Shown: positions 54,478-63,255 of the stretch, piece by piece | How the letters are laid out: every line of letters begins with the position of its first letter | How positions within the stretch are numbered: the first letter of the stretch is position 1 | Assembly (NCBI GenBank): GCA_018114805.1 | Contig: CP073042.1 | Coordinates: 3,224,001-3,288,000, forward strand | Direction: 5' to 3' | DNA length: 64,000 nt | From: Candidatus Streptomyces philanthi | Lineage (GTDB): Bacteria; Actinomycetota; Actinomycetes; Streptomycetales; Streptomycetaceae | Program-made: the position numbers and the translations under genes | Notes under the pieces: generated by a model | Seen by the model: the letters and a program-made list of their open reading frames with translations, nothing else | Database searches by the model: none | Told to the model about the DNA's origin: nothing

Positions 54478-55740
54478 GTGCAAGTGTTGTTGACGACGTG
54501 GGGATCGCGCGGCGATGTCGAGCCGCTGGCGGGGTTGGCGGTGGCGTTACGCGAACTCGGGGTGGAGGCGCGAGTGTGCGCGCCGCCGGACGGGGAGTTC
54601 GCGACGCTGCTGGCGCGCGTCGGCGTGCCGCTGGTGCCGCTCGGGCCGACGGTGCGTTCGGTGGTCGCCGGCCCGAAGCCCCCGACGACCGAGGACGCCT
54701 TCCGGCTCGCGCCCCGGTTGGTCGCCGCCCGCTTCGACACGCTCACGGCGGCGGCCCGGGACTGCGACGCGCTGCTCGCCACCGGGCTCATGCCGGCCGG
54801 CGCCCGGGACGTGGCGGAGAAGCTGGGCATCCGCTGCGTACTCGCCTGCTTCCACACCCTGGGCCTGCCGTCGCGGCACACCCGCCCCGGAGCGCGGCCG
54901 GGCACGCCGTCGGCGCGGGGCGAGACCGACAACCGGGTGCTGTGGAAGGAGGACGCCCAACGGGTGAACGCGCTGTACGGCGAGGCGCTCAACACGCACC
55001 GGGCGGCGATCGGCCTGCCACCCGTGGACAACGTGCGTGACCACGTCCTCACCGACCGGCCGTGGCTGGCCGCCGACGCGACGCTCTGCCCCTTGCAGAG
55101 CCTGACCGACCTGGACGTCGTGCGGACCGGAGCGTGGCTGCTGCCCGACGACCGCCCGCTGCCGGCCGAGTTGGAGACGTTCCTGGGCGCCGGCGAACCG
55201 CCGGTGTACGTGGGCTTCGGCAGCATGGCCAGCCACGCCCCGCGCGACGCCGCCCGGGTGGCCATCCAGGCGTGCCGCGCGCGGGGCCGCCGCGTCGTCC
55301 TCGCGCGCGGCTGGGCCGACCTGGCCCCGATCGACGACGGCGCCGACTGCCACGTTGTCGGCGAGGTCAACCAGCAGGCGCTGTTCTGCCGGGTGGCCGC
55401 CGTCGTGCACCACGGCGGCGCCGGCACCACGACGACGGCCGCCCTGGCCGGTGCGCCGCAGCTCGTGGTCCCGCAGATCGCGGACCAGCCGTACTGGGCC
55501 GCCCGCGTGGCCGAACTGGGCATCGGGGCGGCGCGCGAGGGGTGGACGCCGACCGTCGACTCGCTGTCCGCCGCGCTCACCACGGCCCTGGCCCCCGGCA
55601 CCCGCGCCCGGGCGAGCGCCGTGGCCGGCACAATCCGTACCGACGGGGCGACGGTGGCCGCCAGGCTGCTCGTCGACGCGGTCGGCCCGACTGACACGGT
55701 CGGCATCGGCGGCGAGCGGGGCCCGGCCAGCTCCCCGTGA
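54478..55740 (+). CDS. GT1-family glycosyltransferase (glycopeptide GtfB/MGT-like)
   Basis: 420 residues, GT-B fold. The N-terminal MQVLLTTWGSRGDVEPLAGLAVALRELGVEARVCAPPDGEFATLLARVGVPLVPLG is nearly the standard opening of glycopeptide and macrolide glycosyltransferases. The nucleotide-sugar motif is HVVGEVNQQALFCRVAAVVHHGGAGTTTTAALAGAPQLVVPQIADQPYWAARVAELGIG (HHGGAGTT, DQ). It transfers an NDP-sugar to a small acceptor, perhaps a natural product or an antibiotic for self-protection. No biosynthetic cluster surrounds it, so a detoxifying role is plausible. GTG 54478 follows GGGAG. Confidence 0.9.
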   Translation: MQVLLTTWGSRGDVEPLAGLAVALRELGVEARVCAPPDGEFATLLARVGVPLVPLGPTVRSVVAGPKPPTTEDAFRLAPRLVAARFDTLTAAARDCDALLATGLMPAGARDVAEKLGIRCVLACFHTLGLPSRHTRPGARPGTPSARGETDNRVLWKEDAQRVNALYGEALNTHRAAIGLPPVDNVRDHVLTDRPWLAADATLCPLQSLTDLDVVRTGAWLLPDDRPLPAELETFLGAGEPPVYVGFGSMASHAPRDAARVAIQACRARGRRVVLARGWADLAPIDDGADCHVVGEVNQQALFCRVAAVVHHGGAGTTTTAALAGAPQLVVPQIADQPYWAARVAELGIGAAREGWTPTVDSLSAALTTALAPGTRARASAVAGTIRTDGATVAARLLVDAVGPTDTVGIGGERGPASSP

Positions 55741-56012
55741 GCCGTGGCCCGCTTCCCGCGGCGGGTATTAACCGTCAGCCGCCGACGGTCGGACACGTGC
55801 GGCGCCGTGGCGAGCGGGGCGGGCAGGGCTAGGGCGCCGAGCACGGAGAACTGGTGGCTGCCGGGCGCCGTCCGCATCGCCGGTACGCCGCAGGCGAGGC
55901 CGCACAGCGCCGCGCTGACCGGTACGACCGGCGCGGGTACGGAGCCCGGCCGGCCCGCTCGCCCACCCCCCGCCACGGGCGCGGGCGCAGCCACCGCGAG
56001 GGAGGACTCGAG

Positions 56013-56426
56013 TCAGCAGCCGGCCCAACTGTTGGAGTAGAGGGTCGGCAGGTTGCTGCCGATCTTCTTCCAGCCGGTGCCCTTGTTCAGCTTGTACCCC
56101 TTCGGCTTGAAGTTCGGCTTGGCGTAGACGACCGCCTGCTTGCACTTCTTGCCGTTGTTGTAGGCGGACTTCGGCGCCTTGAAGGCGCCGCCGTACTTCC
56201 GCAGGTCGCGGTTCTTGTCCTGGACCTTCTTGACCTTGCCCTTGAAGTTGTACTTCTGGTAGAGACACAGGTAGCCCTTGGGACAGTCCTTCGGCGCCTT
56301 GAGCACGGTCGCGCCGGTCTCGCCGTGCTGTTCGGCGAAGGCCGCGGTGGCCGAGGGGGCGGCGACGATGCCGCCCGAGACGGCGACCGCCGCCGTGAAC
56401 AGCACGAGCCGTTTGCGTACGTTCAT
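56013..56426 (-). CDS. Secreted peptidase inhibitor family I36-like protein
   Basis: 137 residues. A signal peptide (MNVRKRLVLFTAAVAVSGGIVAAPSATA) is followed by a ~105-residue basic domain with CPKGYLCLYQKYNFKGKVKKVQDKNRDLRKYGGAFKAPKSAYNNGKKCKQAVVYAKPNFKPKGYKL and a final C. The C-x-x-G-x-x-C...Y/F...F-x-G pattern is the I36/crystallin-like fold of the Streptomyces metalloproteinase inhibitor. Four cysteines can form two disulphides. GGAGG precedes ATG 56426. High Lys content is unusual. Presence near the serine protease suggests, but does not prove, a shared extracellular role. Confidence 0.82.
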   Translation of the reverse strand: MNVRKRLVLFTAAVAVSGGIVAAPSATAAFAEQHGETGATVLKAPKDCPKGYLCLYQKYNFKGKVKKVQDKNRDLRKYGGAFKAPKSAYNNGKKCKQAVVYAKPNFKPKGYKLNKGTGWKKIGSNLPTLYSNSWAGC

Positions 56427-57041
56427 GGTGAGTTCCTCCCAGTGAGGGGCGGCGCCGGGGCGACCGCGCGGGCGGGGGCGAACCGAGGTGTCGCCACCGT
56501 CCCGCGAGCGGCCGTACGGCGCGCGCCGCCTGTCCGACTCTCGGTTCCGTACGGGGTTGACCGCCGGGCCGTGGCATCGGCCCAGGCCCTGCGGTGGCCC
56601 TCGCACCGAGCAGCAGTCTTGGGAGCCGTCCCGTTGTTGCGCAGCCCGCTCCCAGGGGCGCAACAAAAGGGGTTTTGTCCCACGGAGTTCCGGATAGTCG
56701 GCGCGCGCCGTGCCGGGGGCGGGGGGCGTCCCGCTCGCCTCCAGTTCGGCGCGCGCCGGGCCACGGGCGGCCGGGCGGGCCCGTTCCGGACAGCGACTTC
56801 CGTCGTCCGTTCGCCCCCTACCGGGGGCAAGCGGCCCTCCAGCGGGGCCACACCAGCTCTCCAGCGGGCCGCCACCGATCAGGCGCCGGCCGGCGCCACG
56901 CCACCCGGCCCGGTCACCCCGGCCGCGCCTCCGGCGGCCCCAGCACCCGCAGTGCCCCCAGCACCCGCAGCGCCTCCGGCGGCCTCAGCGCTCCCGGTCC
57001 CGGCGACCCGCGCGGTGCCCGCGACCCCGGCGCCCCGCGCC
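56427..57041. other. Intergenic region with nested inverted repeats
   Basis: 615 bp without a gene. TTGTTGCGC (56634-56642) pairs with GCGCAACAA (56658-56666), and ACAAAA-GGGG-TTTTGT (56663-56678) overlaps its right arm. The position, ~210 bp upstream of the I36 gene start, fits an operator or promoter region. The right-hand 350 bp are C-rich PAP-type noise belonging to the end of the MFS gene's shadow frames. Confidence 0.5.
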
Positions 57042-58729
57042 TTACCGGTACCCGAGGCGCCGGGTACACCCGAGGCCCCGGGTGCGCCCGGGGCTCCCGG
57101 GGCACGGCCCGTGGGGCCGGCGGTCGGGGCGGGCGCCCTCGCGCTGGCCGCGCTCGTCGCCTACCACCGCGAAGACCAGCAGCGCGGCGGCCACCGCGAC
57201 GACGCCGCAGATCAGGCACACCCGGTCGATGCCGGCCACGAACGCGTCGCCGGCGAGCCGTTCGACAGCGTGCCGCGCGGGCCCGGGCGGAGCGGCGGCG
57301 ACGACGTCGGCGGCGTGGCCGCCGCTGATCGCCTCGGCCGCGTGGCCCGCCGCCTCGGGGTCCGGGGCGCCGGCGGCCGTCTCCGGCGCGGAAGCGGCCG
57401 CCGCGGTGCCGTCGGTGAAGACGGACCTCACGCGCGCGGCTGAAGACCGTGCCGAGCACCGCGATGCCCAGCGCGTAGCCGAACTGGCGCGAGGTGTTGA
57501 CCGCGCCGCCCGCCATCTCCGCCCGCTTGCCCGGCACCAGGCCGAGCGCCGCCGACACCAGCACCGGCGTGGCCAGGCCGACGCCGAGGCCGGCCACGGC
57601 GAGCCCGGGCGCCAGCGCGGCCCAACCCGCGTCGCCGTCCACGAGCGCGGCGTTCAGCAGCGCGCCAGCGCCGACCAGCAGCAGCCCGCCACTCACCGGG
57701 ACCCGGGGCGGCAGGTGGCTGAGCAGCTTGCCGCCGATCACGCCGACGACCAGGGCCGCCACCGCGAGCGGCGTCACCGCGAGCCCCGCCTCGATCGGGC
57801 TCATGCCGAGCACCGACTGCAGCCACATGGCGACGTAGGTGAGGTAGGGGAAGGCGGACGCCTGGAGAACCGCCGCCACCATCAGCACCACAAACGCCGG
57901 GCTGCGCAGCAGCCTCAGGTCGAACATGGGCTGCCGCAACCGCCGTTCCACCAGCACGAAGCCGACCAGCGTCAGCCCGGACGCGCCCAGCGAGAGCGCC
58001 GTCCCCGCGTCCCCCAGCCCTCCTCGCCACCACGGATCAGCCCGTACGTCAGGGCACCGGCGAAGCCCGTGAAGAGCAGCACGCCCGCCGCGTCCACGCG
58101 GCCCCCCGCGCGGCCGGTGGACTCGCCGACTGTGCGCAGCGTGAGCCAGCCGGCGAAGACCGTCAGCGGCAGGTTGACCAGGAAGATCGCCCGCCAGTCC
58201 AGGCCCTCGGTGAGCAGCCCGCCGAGCACCGGCCCCACGGCGCCCCGGCGGCGCCGCTCGTACCGCGCCCCCACACGCCGAAGGCCACGCCGCGGTCCCG
58301 GCCCGCGTACGTCGCCATCAGCAGCGGCGTGTTGGTCGCGAACATCGCCGCCGCGCCCACGCCCTGCAACGCGCGGGCCGCGATCAGCAGGCCCGGGTCC
58401 GGCGCCAGGCCGCAGGCCAGCTAGGACAGCGCGAAGACGGCGAGGCCGAGCAGGTAGAGCTTGCGGCGCCCGAACAGGTCGGCCGCCGAGCCCGCCGCCA
58501 TCAGCAGCGCGGCCAGCGCCAGGGCGTAGATGTCCATCACCCACTGGAGGGAGGTGAAGGAGGCGTCCAGATCCCGCGCGATCTCGGGCAGCGCGGTGTT
58601 CACGATCGTGACGTCCATGATCAGCATGAAGTTGCCCAGCGTGATGGCTACCAGGGGCCACCACTTGCCGCGCGCACCGACCTCGGTGCCGGCACCCGCC
58701 CCGGCCCCCGGGCCCGTGTCCCTCGCCAT
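57042..58729 (-). pseudogene. DHA2-type MFS drug exporter, premature stop and three slips
   Basis: From ATG 58729 (GGGAGA upstream): KWWPLVAITLGNFMLIMDVTIVNTALPEIARDLDASFTSLQWVMDIYALALAALLMAAGSAADLFGRRKLYLLGLAVFALS, then TAG at 58421-58423 where family members have Trp or a similar residue (TGG to TAG would do it), then LACGLAPDPGLLIAARALQGVGAAAMFATNTPLLMATYAGRDRG. Further frame changes near 58250, 58010 and 57430 are needed to join WRAIFLVNLPLTVFAGWLTL, FDLRLLRSPAFVVLMVAAVLQASAFPYLTYVAMWLQSVLGMSPIEAGL and VCLICGVVAVAAALLVFAVVG. It diverges from an Lrp-type regulator, its likely controller. Confidence 0.8.
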
Positions 58730-58825
58730 GGCTTTCTCTCCCTCGTTCGTGGTATCGGCTTGTGTGCGAGCCGGCGCCCACCCTCCGGTCCGGGAGCCGG
58801 TCGGCCCTAGCCAGGTCCCCGCTGC

Positions 58826-58842
58826 GTGGCGATATCCGACAC
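58826..58842. promoter_or_regulatory. Imperfect palindrome between MFS and lrp-type genes
   Basis: GTGGCGATATCCGACAC has symmetric ends GTG/CAC and core GATATC. It lies 17 nt upstream of the Lrp start and 97 nt upstream of the exporter start, just before the -10-like TAGCGT (58847-58852). It is a candidate Lrp/AsnC-type binding site. Confidence 0.45.
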
Positions 58843-58858
58843 GGGCTAGCGTAGAGTG

Positions 58859-59929
58859 GTGAAAACCGATGCGTTCGACGATGTGGACCGTCAACTCGTA
58901 CATGCCCTCCAGATCGACGGGCGCGCCCCCTTCGCTCGGATCGCCGCCGTGCTCGGCGTCTCGGACCAGACCGTGGCCCGCCGCTACACTCGGCTGCGCA
59001 CCCGCGGCCTGGTGCGGGTGCTCGGGCTGACCGACACCACCGCGTTGGGCGAGGTCGAGTGGTCGCTGCGGGTGCAGTGCCGGCCCGACGCGGCCCTGCC
59101 GGTCGCCGAGGCGTTGGCCCGCCGCGCGGACACGTCCTGGGTGAGCCTGATGACCGGCGGTACGGAGGTCGCCGTGGTCGTGCGCAGCCGCAGCGGGCAG
59201 GGCGGCGACGAGCTGCTGCTGCGCGAACTGCCGCGCACGCCGCAGGTGGTGGGGGTGACGGCGCACTGCCTGTTGCATCAGTTCTTCGGCGGGCAGCAGG
59301 GACTGGTCAACAAGTCGGGCGCGCTCTCGGAGCGGCAGGTGGAGCGGTTGCGTACGGAGGAGGGCGCCGGCCCGCCGCACCCGGGCGGGGGACCGGTAGG
59401 CCCGGGCAGGGGTCCGACGGGGCCGGTGGCGGGCCGGCCGGTGGAGGTGGGCGTTCCGGTGGTGCTCAGCGAGGCCGACGAGCGGCTGCTCGGCGTCCTG
59501 GAGATCGACGGACGGGCCCCGCTGGCCGAACTGGCCGCGGCCACCAACTGGTCGCAGTCGACGGTGCGGCGCCGACTGGCCGAACTCCGGCAGCAGGGCG
59601 TGCTGTTCTTCGACGTCGACTACGACATGCGGATGTTAGGGCTCGACACCCGCGCGGCCCTGTGGATGTCGGTGTCGCCGGCCGAGCTGCACGAGACCGG
59701 GGAGCGGATCGCCGAACACCCGGAGATTGCCTGCTGCTTCGCGAGCACGGGGCAGCACAACCTGTTCGCCATGGTGAGCTGCACAGACGTCCCGGCCCTC
59801 TACCGCTACCTCACCACGCGGATCGCGGCCCTGCCCGCGATCCGCCTGCTGGAGACCTCGCCGATGATCCGCCGCGTCAAGGGCCCGGGCCCGATGCTCG
59901 CGGGGGCGTCACCGCGCAGGCGACGCTAG
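58859..59929 (+). CDS. Lrp/AsnC-family regulator with two HTH-RAM units
   Basis: 356 residues, about twice a standard Lrp. Unit 1: FDDVDRQLVHALQIDGRAPFARIAAVLGVSDQTVARRYTRLRTRGLVRVLG plus a RAM-like domain. After a Gly/Pro-rich linker, unit 2: LSEADERLLGVLEIDGRAPLAELAAATNWSQSTVRRRLAELRQQGVLFFDVDYDMRMLGL and a second RAM-like domain with ALWMSVSPAELHETGERIAEHPEIACCFASTGQHNLFAMV. GTG 58859 (or 58856) lies 6 nt after TAGCGT, so leaderless. A TTA codon at 59636-59638 makes translation dependent on the bldA leucyl-tRNA. Likely regulates the divergent exporter. Confidence 0.9.
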   Translation: MKTDAFDDVDRQLVHALQIDGRAPFARIAAVLGVSDQTVARRYTRLRTRGLVRVLGLTDTTALGEVEWSLRVQCRPDAALPVAEALARRADTSWVSLMTGGTEVAVVVRSRSGQGGDELLLRELPRTPQVVGVTAHCLLHQFFGGQQGLVNKSGALSERQVERLRTEEGAGPPHPGGGPVGPGRGPTGPVAGRPVEVGVPVVLSEADERLLGVLEIDGRAPLAELAAATNWSQSTVRRRLAELRQQGVLFFDVDYDMRMLGLDTRAALWMSVSPAELHETGERIAEHPEIACCFASTGQHNLFAMVSCTDVPALYRYLTTRIAALPAIRLLETSPMIRRVKGPGPMLAGASPRRRR

Positions 59930-59965
59930 CGCGCGCGGGAGGGACGAGCCGACTGGTCGCGCGCT

Positions 59966-59977
59966 GTTCATATGAAC
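59966..59977. promoter_or_regulatory. Perfect 12-bp palindrome upstream of the phospholipase gene
   Basis: GTTCATATGAAC is symmetric throughout and AT-rich compared with its surroundings. It starts with GTTCA, the conserved half of the PhoP direct-repeat unit, so a phosphate-linked site is possible, but a symmetric repressor site fits better. Confidence 0.5.
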
Positions 59978-60002
59978 GTCCGTACACGGCTCTTGTTGTT
60001 TG

Positions 60003-60024
60003 ACAGGTACCTGCGGAAACCTGT
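60003..60024. promoter_or_regulatory. Overlapping inverted repeats at the phospholipase promoter
   Basis: CAGGTACCTG (60004-60013) is an exact 10-bp palindrome, and ACAGGT (60003-60008) also pairs with ACCTGT (60019-60024). They overlap the TTGACA -35-like hexamer, where binding would repress. Confidence 0.5.
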
Positions 60025-60233
60025 TCCTCGCACGCGGGTCTACGCGCGGTGTCTACGCGTGCTGTCTATGCGCGTATACCCGTCGCGCACACGCACACAC
60101 CCGTACCCCGCGCATGCCGGGCACCCCCCGCACGCCGGCGACCCCACACCTCGCCGCGTACTCCGGCATGCGCGCACACCCCACGCACGCGCCGCACTCA
60201 GCCGCCCCAGACGTACTCAACGGAGGAACCCTC

Positions 60234-60686
60234 ATGCGTCGGATGGTCGCCACCCTCTCCACCACCGCGGTCGCCGCGGTCAGCGCCGTCACCCTGGTCA
60301 CGTCGCCGGCCTCGGCCGCCCCCGCCGACAAGCCGCAGGTGCTCGCGAGCTGGACGCAGACCAGCGCGACCAGCTACAACGCGTGGAACTCCGCCCGCCA
60401 GAACCAGGGCGCGTGGGCCGCGTACGGCTTCGACTGGTCGACGGACTACTGCAGCAGCTCGCCCGACAACCCGTTCGGCTTCCCGTTCCAGAACTCCTGC
60501 GCGCGCCAGGACTTCGGCTACCGCAACTACAAGAAGGCGGGCACGTTCAGCGCGAACAAGCCCCGCCTCGACAGCGCCTTCCACGAGGACCTGAAGCGCG
60601 TGTGCAACCGGTACAGCGGCGACCAGAAGACGGCCTGCGACGGCACGGCGTGGACCTACTACCAGGCGGTCAAGCAGTTCGGCTAG
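60234..60686 (+). CDS. Secreted bacterial phospholipase A2, catalytic His replaced by Gln
   Basis: 150 residues. Signal peptide MRRMVATLSTTAVAAVSAVTLVTSPASA, then a mature domain starting APADKPQVLASWTQTSATSYNAW, very close to the Streptomyces violaceoruber enzyme as I remember it. Calcium ligands Asp43 and Asp65 and catalytic-pair Asp85 (mature numbering) are present, as are the four cysteines, but position 64, the catalytic histidine (CARHDFG in the known enzyme), is Gln here (CARQDFG, codon CAG at 60507-60509). The fold should form, yet lipid hydrolysis would be severely reduced if the base is correct. GGAGG lies before ATG 60234. Confidence 0.92.
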   Translation: MRRMVATLSTTAVAAVSAVTLVTSPASAAPADKPQVLASWTQTSATSYNAWNSARQNQGAWAAYGFDWSTDYCSSSPDNPFGFPFQNSCARQDFGYRNYKKAGTFSANKPRLDSAFHEDLKRVCNRYSGDQKTACDGTAWTYYQAVKQFG

Positions 60687-60692
60687 GCACCG

Positions 60693-60747
60693 ACGGCCGG
60701 TGCGGGCGGGCCCGCGACGCGTTCGCCGGCCCGCCCGCACCGGCCGT
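60693..60747. terminator. Strong bidirectional terminator between phospholipase and HAD genes
   Basis: ACGGCCGGTGCGGGCGGGCC (60693-60712) pairs exactly with the 20 bases 60728-60747 over a 15-nt loop. It starts seven nt after the phospholipase stop and lies 110 nt from the stop of the convergent HAD gene. Confidence 0.85.
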
Positions 60748-60857
60748 ACGCGCGCCGGACCGACCGGTCGTCCGTACGCCGCGCCCCAGGCCAACCGTGG
60801 GCCCGCGCAACCGGCCGCCCGCCCGCCGGGTGGTGGGCGTCGGACGGTGGGCGGCGG

Positions 60858-61676
60858 TTACGGGAACAGCTTCTCCAGCACCACCGCGATGCCGTCGTCG
60901 TCGTTGGACGCCGTGACCTCGTCGGCGACGGCCCGCAGTTCGGCGTGGGCGTTGGCCATGGCCACGCCGTGGCCGGCCCAGCCGAACATCGGCACGTCGT
61001 TGGGCATGTCGCCGAAGGCGATCGTGCGCGCGTCGGTGACGCCGAGCCGGCGCGCGGCCAGCGAGAGCCCGGTCGCCTTGGTGAAGGCCGAGCGCCAGGA
61101 TCTCGACCATCCCGGGGCCGGCCATGGCCACGCCCACTAGGTCGCCGGCCACGCCGCGCGCGGCGGCGGCCAGCTCGTCGTCGGTCAGCGTCGGGTACTG
61201 GAGGTAGAGCTTGTTGAGCGGCGCCTCCCACACCTCGTCCACGTGCTCGAAGACAGGGGACTCCAGGGTGCGGTCTTCGACCTGGTAGCCGGGCCCGAAC
61301 AGCACCTGTCCCTCCAGGCCGTCCCGGCCGGCGGCCAGTTACAGCGGGCCGACCTCGGACTCGATCTTGGCGAGCGCGAGGGCGGCGAGCCGGCGGTCCA
61401 GGGTCACCGAGGTCAGCAGCCGGTGCTCGCCCGCGTCGTAGACCTGCCCGCCCTGGCCGCACACGGCGAGGCCCTGGTAGCCGAGTCGTCCAGTATGTGC
61501 CGGGTCCAGCCCACGGCGCGTCCGGTGACCACGATGTGCAGCGCGCCCGCCGCCGTGGCGCGCTTCAGCGTCGCGCGGGTGCGCTCCGAGATGGTGTGGT
61601 CGGTGCGCAGCAGCGTGCCGTCGAGGTCGGTCGCTATGAGCTGGTACGGAAGCGGGGACGCGGACGCGGCGCTCAC
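60858..61676 (-). pseudogene. Cof-type HAD-IIB phosphatase, two slips and a nonsense codon
   Basis: GTG 61676 overlaps the serS stop (GTGA), a translational-coupling layout. Pieces: [63 protein letters not shown] (motifs I and II), slip near 61480, GYQGLAVCGQGGQVYDAGEHRLLTSVTLDRRLAALALAKIESEVGPL, TAA at 61339-61341, then LAAGRDGLEGQVLFGPGYQVEDRTLESPVFEHVDEVWEAPLNKLYLQYPTLTDDELAAAARGVAG...MVEIL, slip near 61090, TKATGLSLAARRLGVTDARTIAFGDMPNDVPMFGWAGHGVAMANAHAELRAVADEVTASNDDDGIAVVLEKLFP. It is a paralogue of the 24538 gene. It removes phosphate from an unknown small molecule. Confidence 0.82.
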
Positions 61677-62950
61677 GGGGCGACCGGTTCGAGCACCTCG
61701 CGCCCACCGAGGTAGGGGCGCAGCACCGGCGGGACGGCGACCGAGCCGTCCGGGCGCTGGTGGTTCTCGAAGATTGCGACGATGGTGCGGGGCACGGCGC
61801 ACAGCGTGCCGTTCAGCGTGGCCAGCGGCTTCACGTGCTTGCCGTCGCGCATCCGCACCGCCAGGCGGCGGGCCTGGAACTCGTCGCAGTTGGACGCGGA
61901 GGTCAGCTCGCGGTACTTGCCCTCTGTGGGGATCCACGCCTCGCAGTCGTACTTGCGCGAGGCCGAGGCGCCGAGGTCCCCGGTGGCCACGTCGATCACC
62001 TGGAACGGCAGCTCAAGCCCGGTCAGCCACTGCTTCTCCCAGTCGAGCAGCCGCTGGTGCTCGGCCTCGGCGTCGTCCGGCGCGACGTAGGAGAACATCT
62101 CCACCTTGTCGAACTGGTGCACCCGGAAGATGCCACGGGTGTCCTTGCCGTACGTGCCGGCCTCGCGCCGGAAGCAGGGCGAGAAGGCCGCGTACCGCAG
62201 CGGCAGCTTGTCCGCGTCGATGATCTCGTCCATGTGGTACGCGGCGAGCGGCACCTCGGACGTGCCCACCAGGTAGTAGTCGTCCTTCTCCAGGTGGTAC
62301 ACGTTCTCCGCGGCCTGGCCGAGGAAGCCGGTGCCCTCCATCGCGCGCGGCTTGACCAGCGCGGGGGTGAGCATCGGGGTGAAGCCGGCGGCGGTGGCCT
62401 GCGCGATGGCTGCGTTGACCAGGGCCAGCTCCAGGAGCGCGCCGACGCCGGTGAGGTAGTAGAAGCGCGAGCCGGAGACCTTCGCGCCGCGCTCGGTGTC
62501 GATGGCGCCGAGGAGCTGGCCGATCTCCAGGTGGTCCCGGGGCTCGAAGCCCTCCGCGGCCAAGTCGCGCGGGGCGCCGACGGTCTCCAAGACGGTGAAG
62601 TCCTCCTCGCCGCCGACCGGGACGTCGGGGTGGACCAGGTTGCCGAGCTGGCGAAGGAGCCGCTGGGTCTCCTCGGCGGCCTCGTCCTGCGTGGCGTCGG
62701 CGGCCTTGACGGAGGCGGACAGCTCGCCTGCCTTCTGCAGCAACTCGGCCTTCTCGTCGCCGGTGGCCTTGGGAATCAGCTTGCCGAGCTGCTTCTGCTC
62801 GGAGCGCAGTTCGTCGAAGCGGACGCTGGACGACCTGCGCCGCTCGTCGGCTGAGAGGAGCGCGTCGACGAGGCCGACGTCCTCTCCACGGGCACGCTGG
62901 GAGGCGCGCACACGGTCGGGGTCCTCACGGAGCAGGCGAAGGTCAATCAC
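61673..62950 (-). CDS. serS: Seryl-tRNA synthetase
   Basis: 425 residues, full length. An N-terminal coiled-coil arm ([85 protein letters not shown]) is followed by the class II core: motif 1 region [21 protein letters not shown], motif 2 [28 protein letters not shown], motif 3 [36 protein letters not shown]. It charges tRNA-Ser. ATG 62950 starts the standard MIDLRLLR. First gene of a two-gene unit with the HAD phosphatase; the DnaA-box region lies upstream. Confidence 0.98.
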   Translation of the reverse strand: MIDLRLLREDPDRVRASQRARGEDVGLVDALLSADERRRSSSVRFDELRSEQKQLGKLIPKATGDEKAELLQKAGELSASVKAADATQDEAAEETQRLLRQLGNLVHPDVPVGGEEDFTVLETVGAPRDLAAEGFEPRDHLEIGQLLGAIDTERGAKVSGSRFYYLTGVGALLELALVNAAIAQATAAGFTPMLTPALVKPRAMEGTGFLGQAAENVYHLEKDDYYLVGTSEVPLAAYHMDEIIDADKLPLRYAAFSPCFRREAGTYGKDTRGIFRVHQFDKVEMFSYVAPDDAEAEHQRLLDWEKQWLTGLELPFQVIDVATGDLGASASRKYDCEAWIPTEGKYRELTSASNCDEFQARRLAVRMRDGKHVKPLATLNGTLCAVPRTIVAIFENHQRPDGSVAVPPVLRPYLGGREVLEPVAP

Positions 62951-63223
62951 TCCCCCAGGTTACCGGTGCGTGCTCCGCTGGCTCGACGCGATATTCCTTT
63001 GCGGCCATCTTTGTCTAAATTTGCCCAATTTTGTTCAGAAAAGCGGAGCAGGGTGGAGTTGTGGCGTTGATCTCGGGTGGGGATCGCCCGGAAATGTGGG
63101 GGCGGCTCGCTGGGAAACCGGCCGGGGTCCGTCAAGAATACGGCGCGCATTCCCCCGCAGGAGGTACGAAGTTGCGCCACGCTGACTGATTTCCGCTGTG
63201 GAAAGGGGAGTTGGCGGGCCGGG

Positions 63224-63232
63224 TTGTCCACA
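63224..63232 (+). other. DnaA box (TTGTCCACA)
   Basis: Exact match to the preferred Streptomyces DnaA box TTGTCCACA. Confidence 0.8.
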
Positions 63233-63255
63233 GGTGGGCCGTCGTGGCGCACAAC

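Larger units (their letters stand above)
59930..60233. other. Promoter region of the phospholipase gene
   Basis: 304 bp with no gene. Palindromes lie at 59966-59977 and 60004-60013, a TTGACA (59999-60004) overlaps the second, and a C/A-rich stretch (60075-60190) with CACACG-type repeats follows before the GGAGG of the gene. Confidence 0.6.

Noticed and set aside
54478..56426. Glycosyltransferase as part of an antibiotic gene cluster
   Set aside because: No sugar-biosynthesis, NRPS or PKS genes flank it; the neighbours are a protease and an inhibitor.
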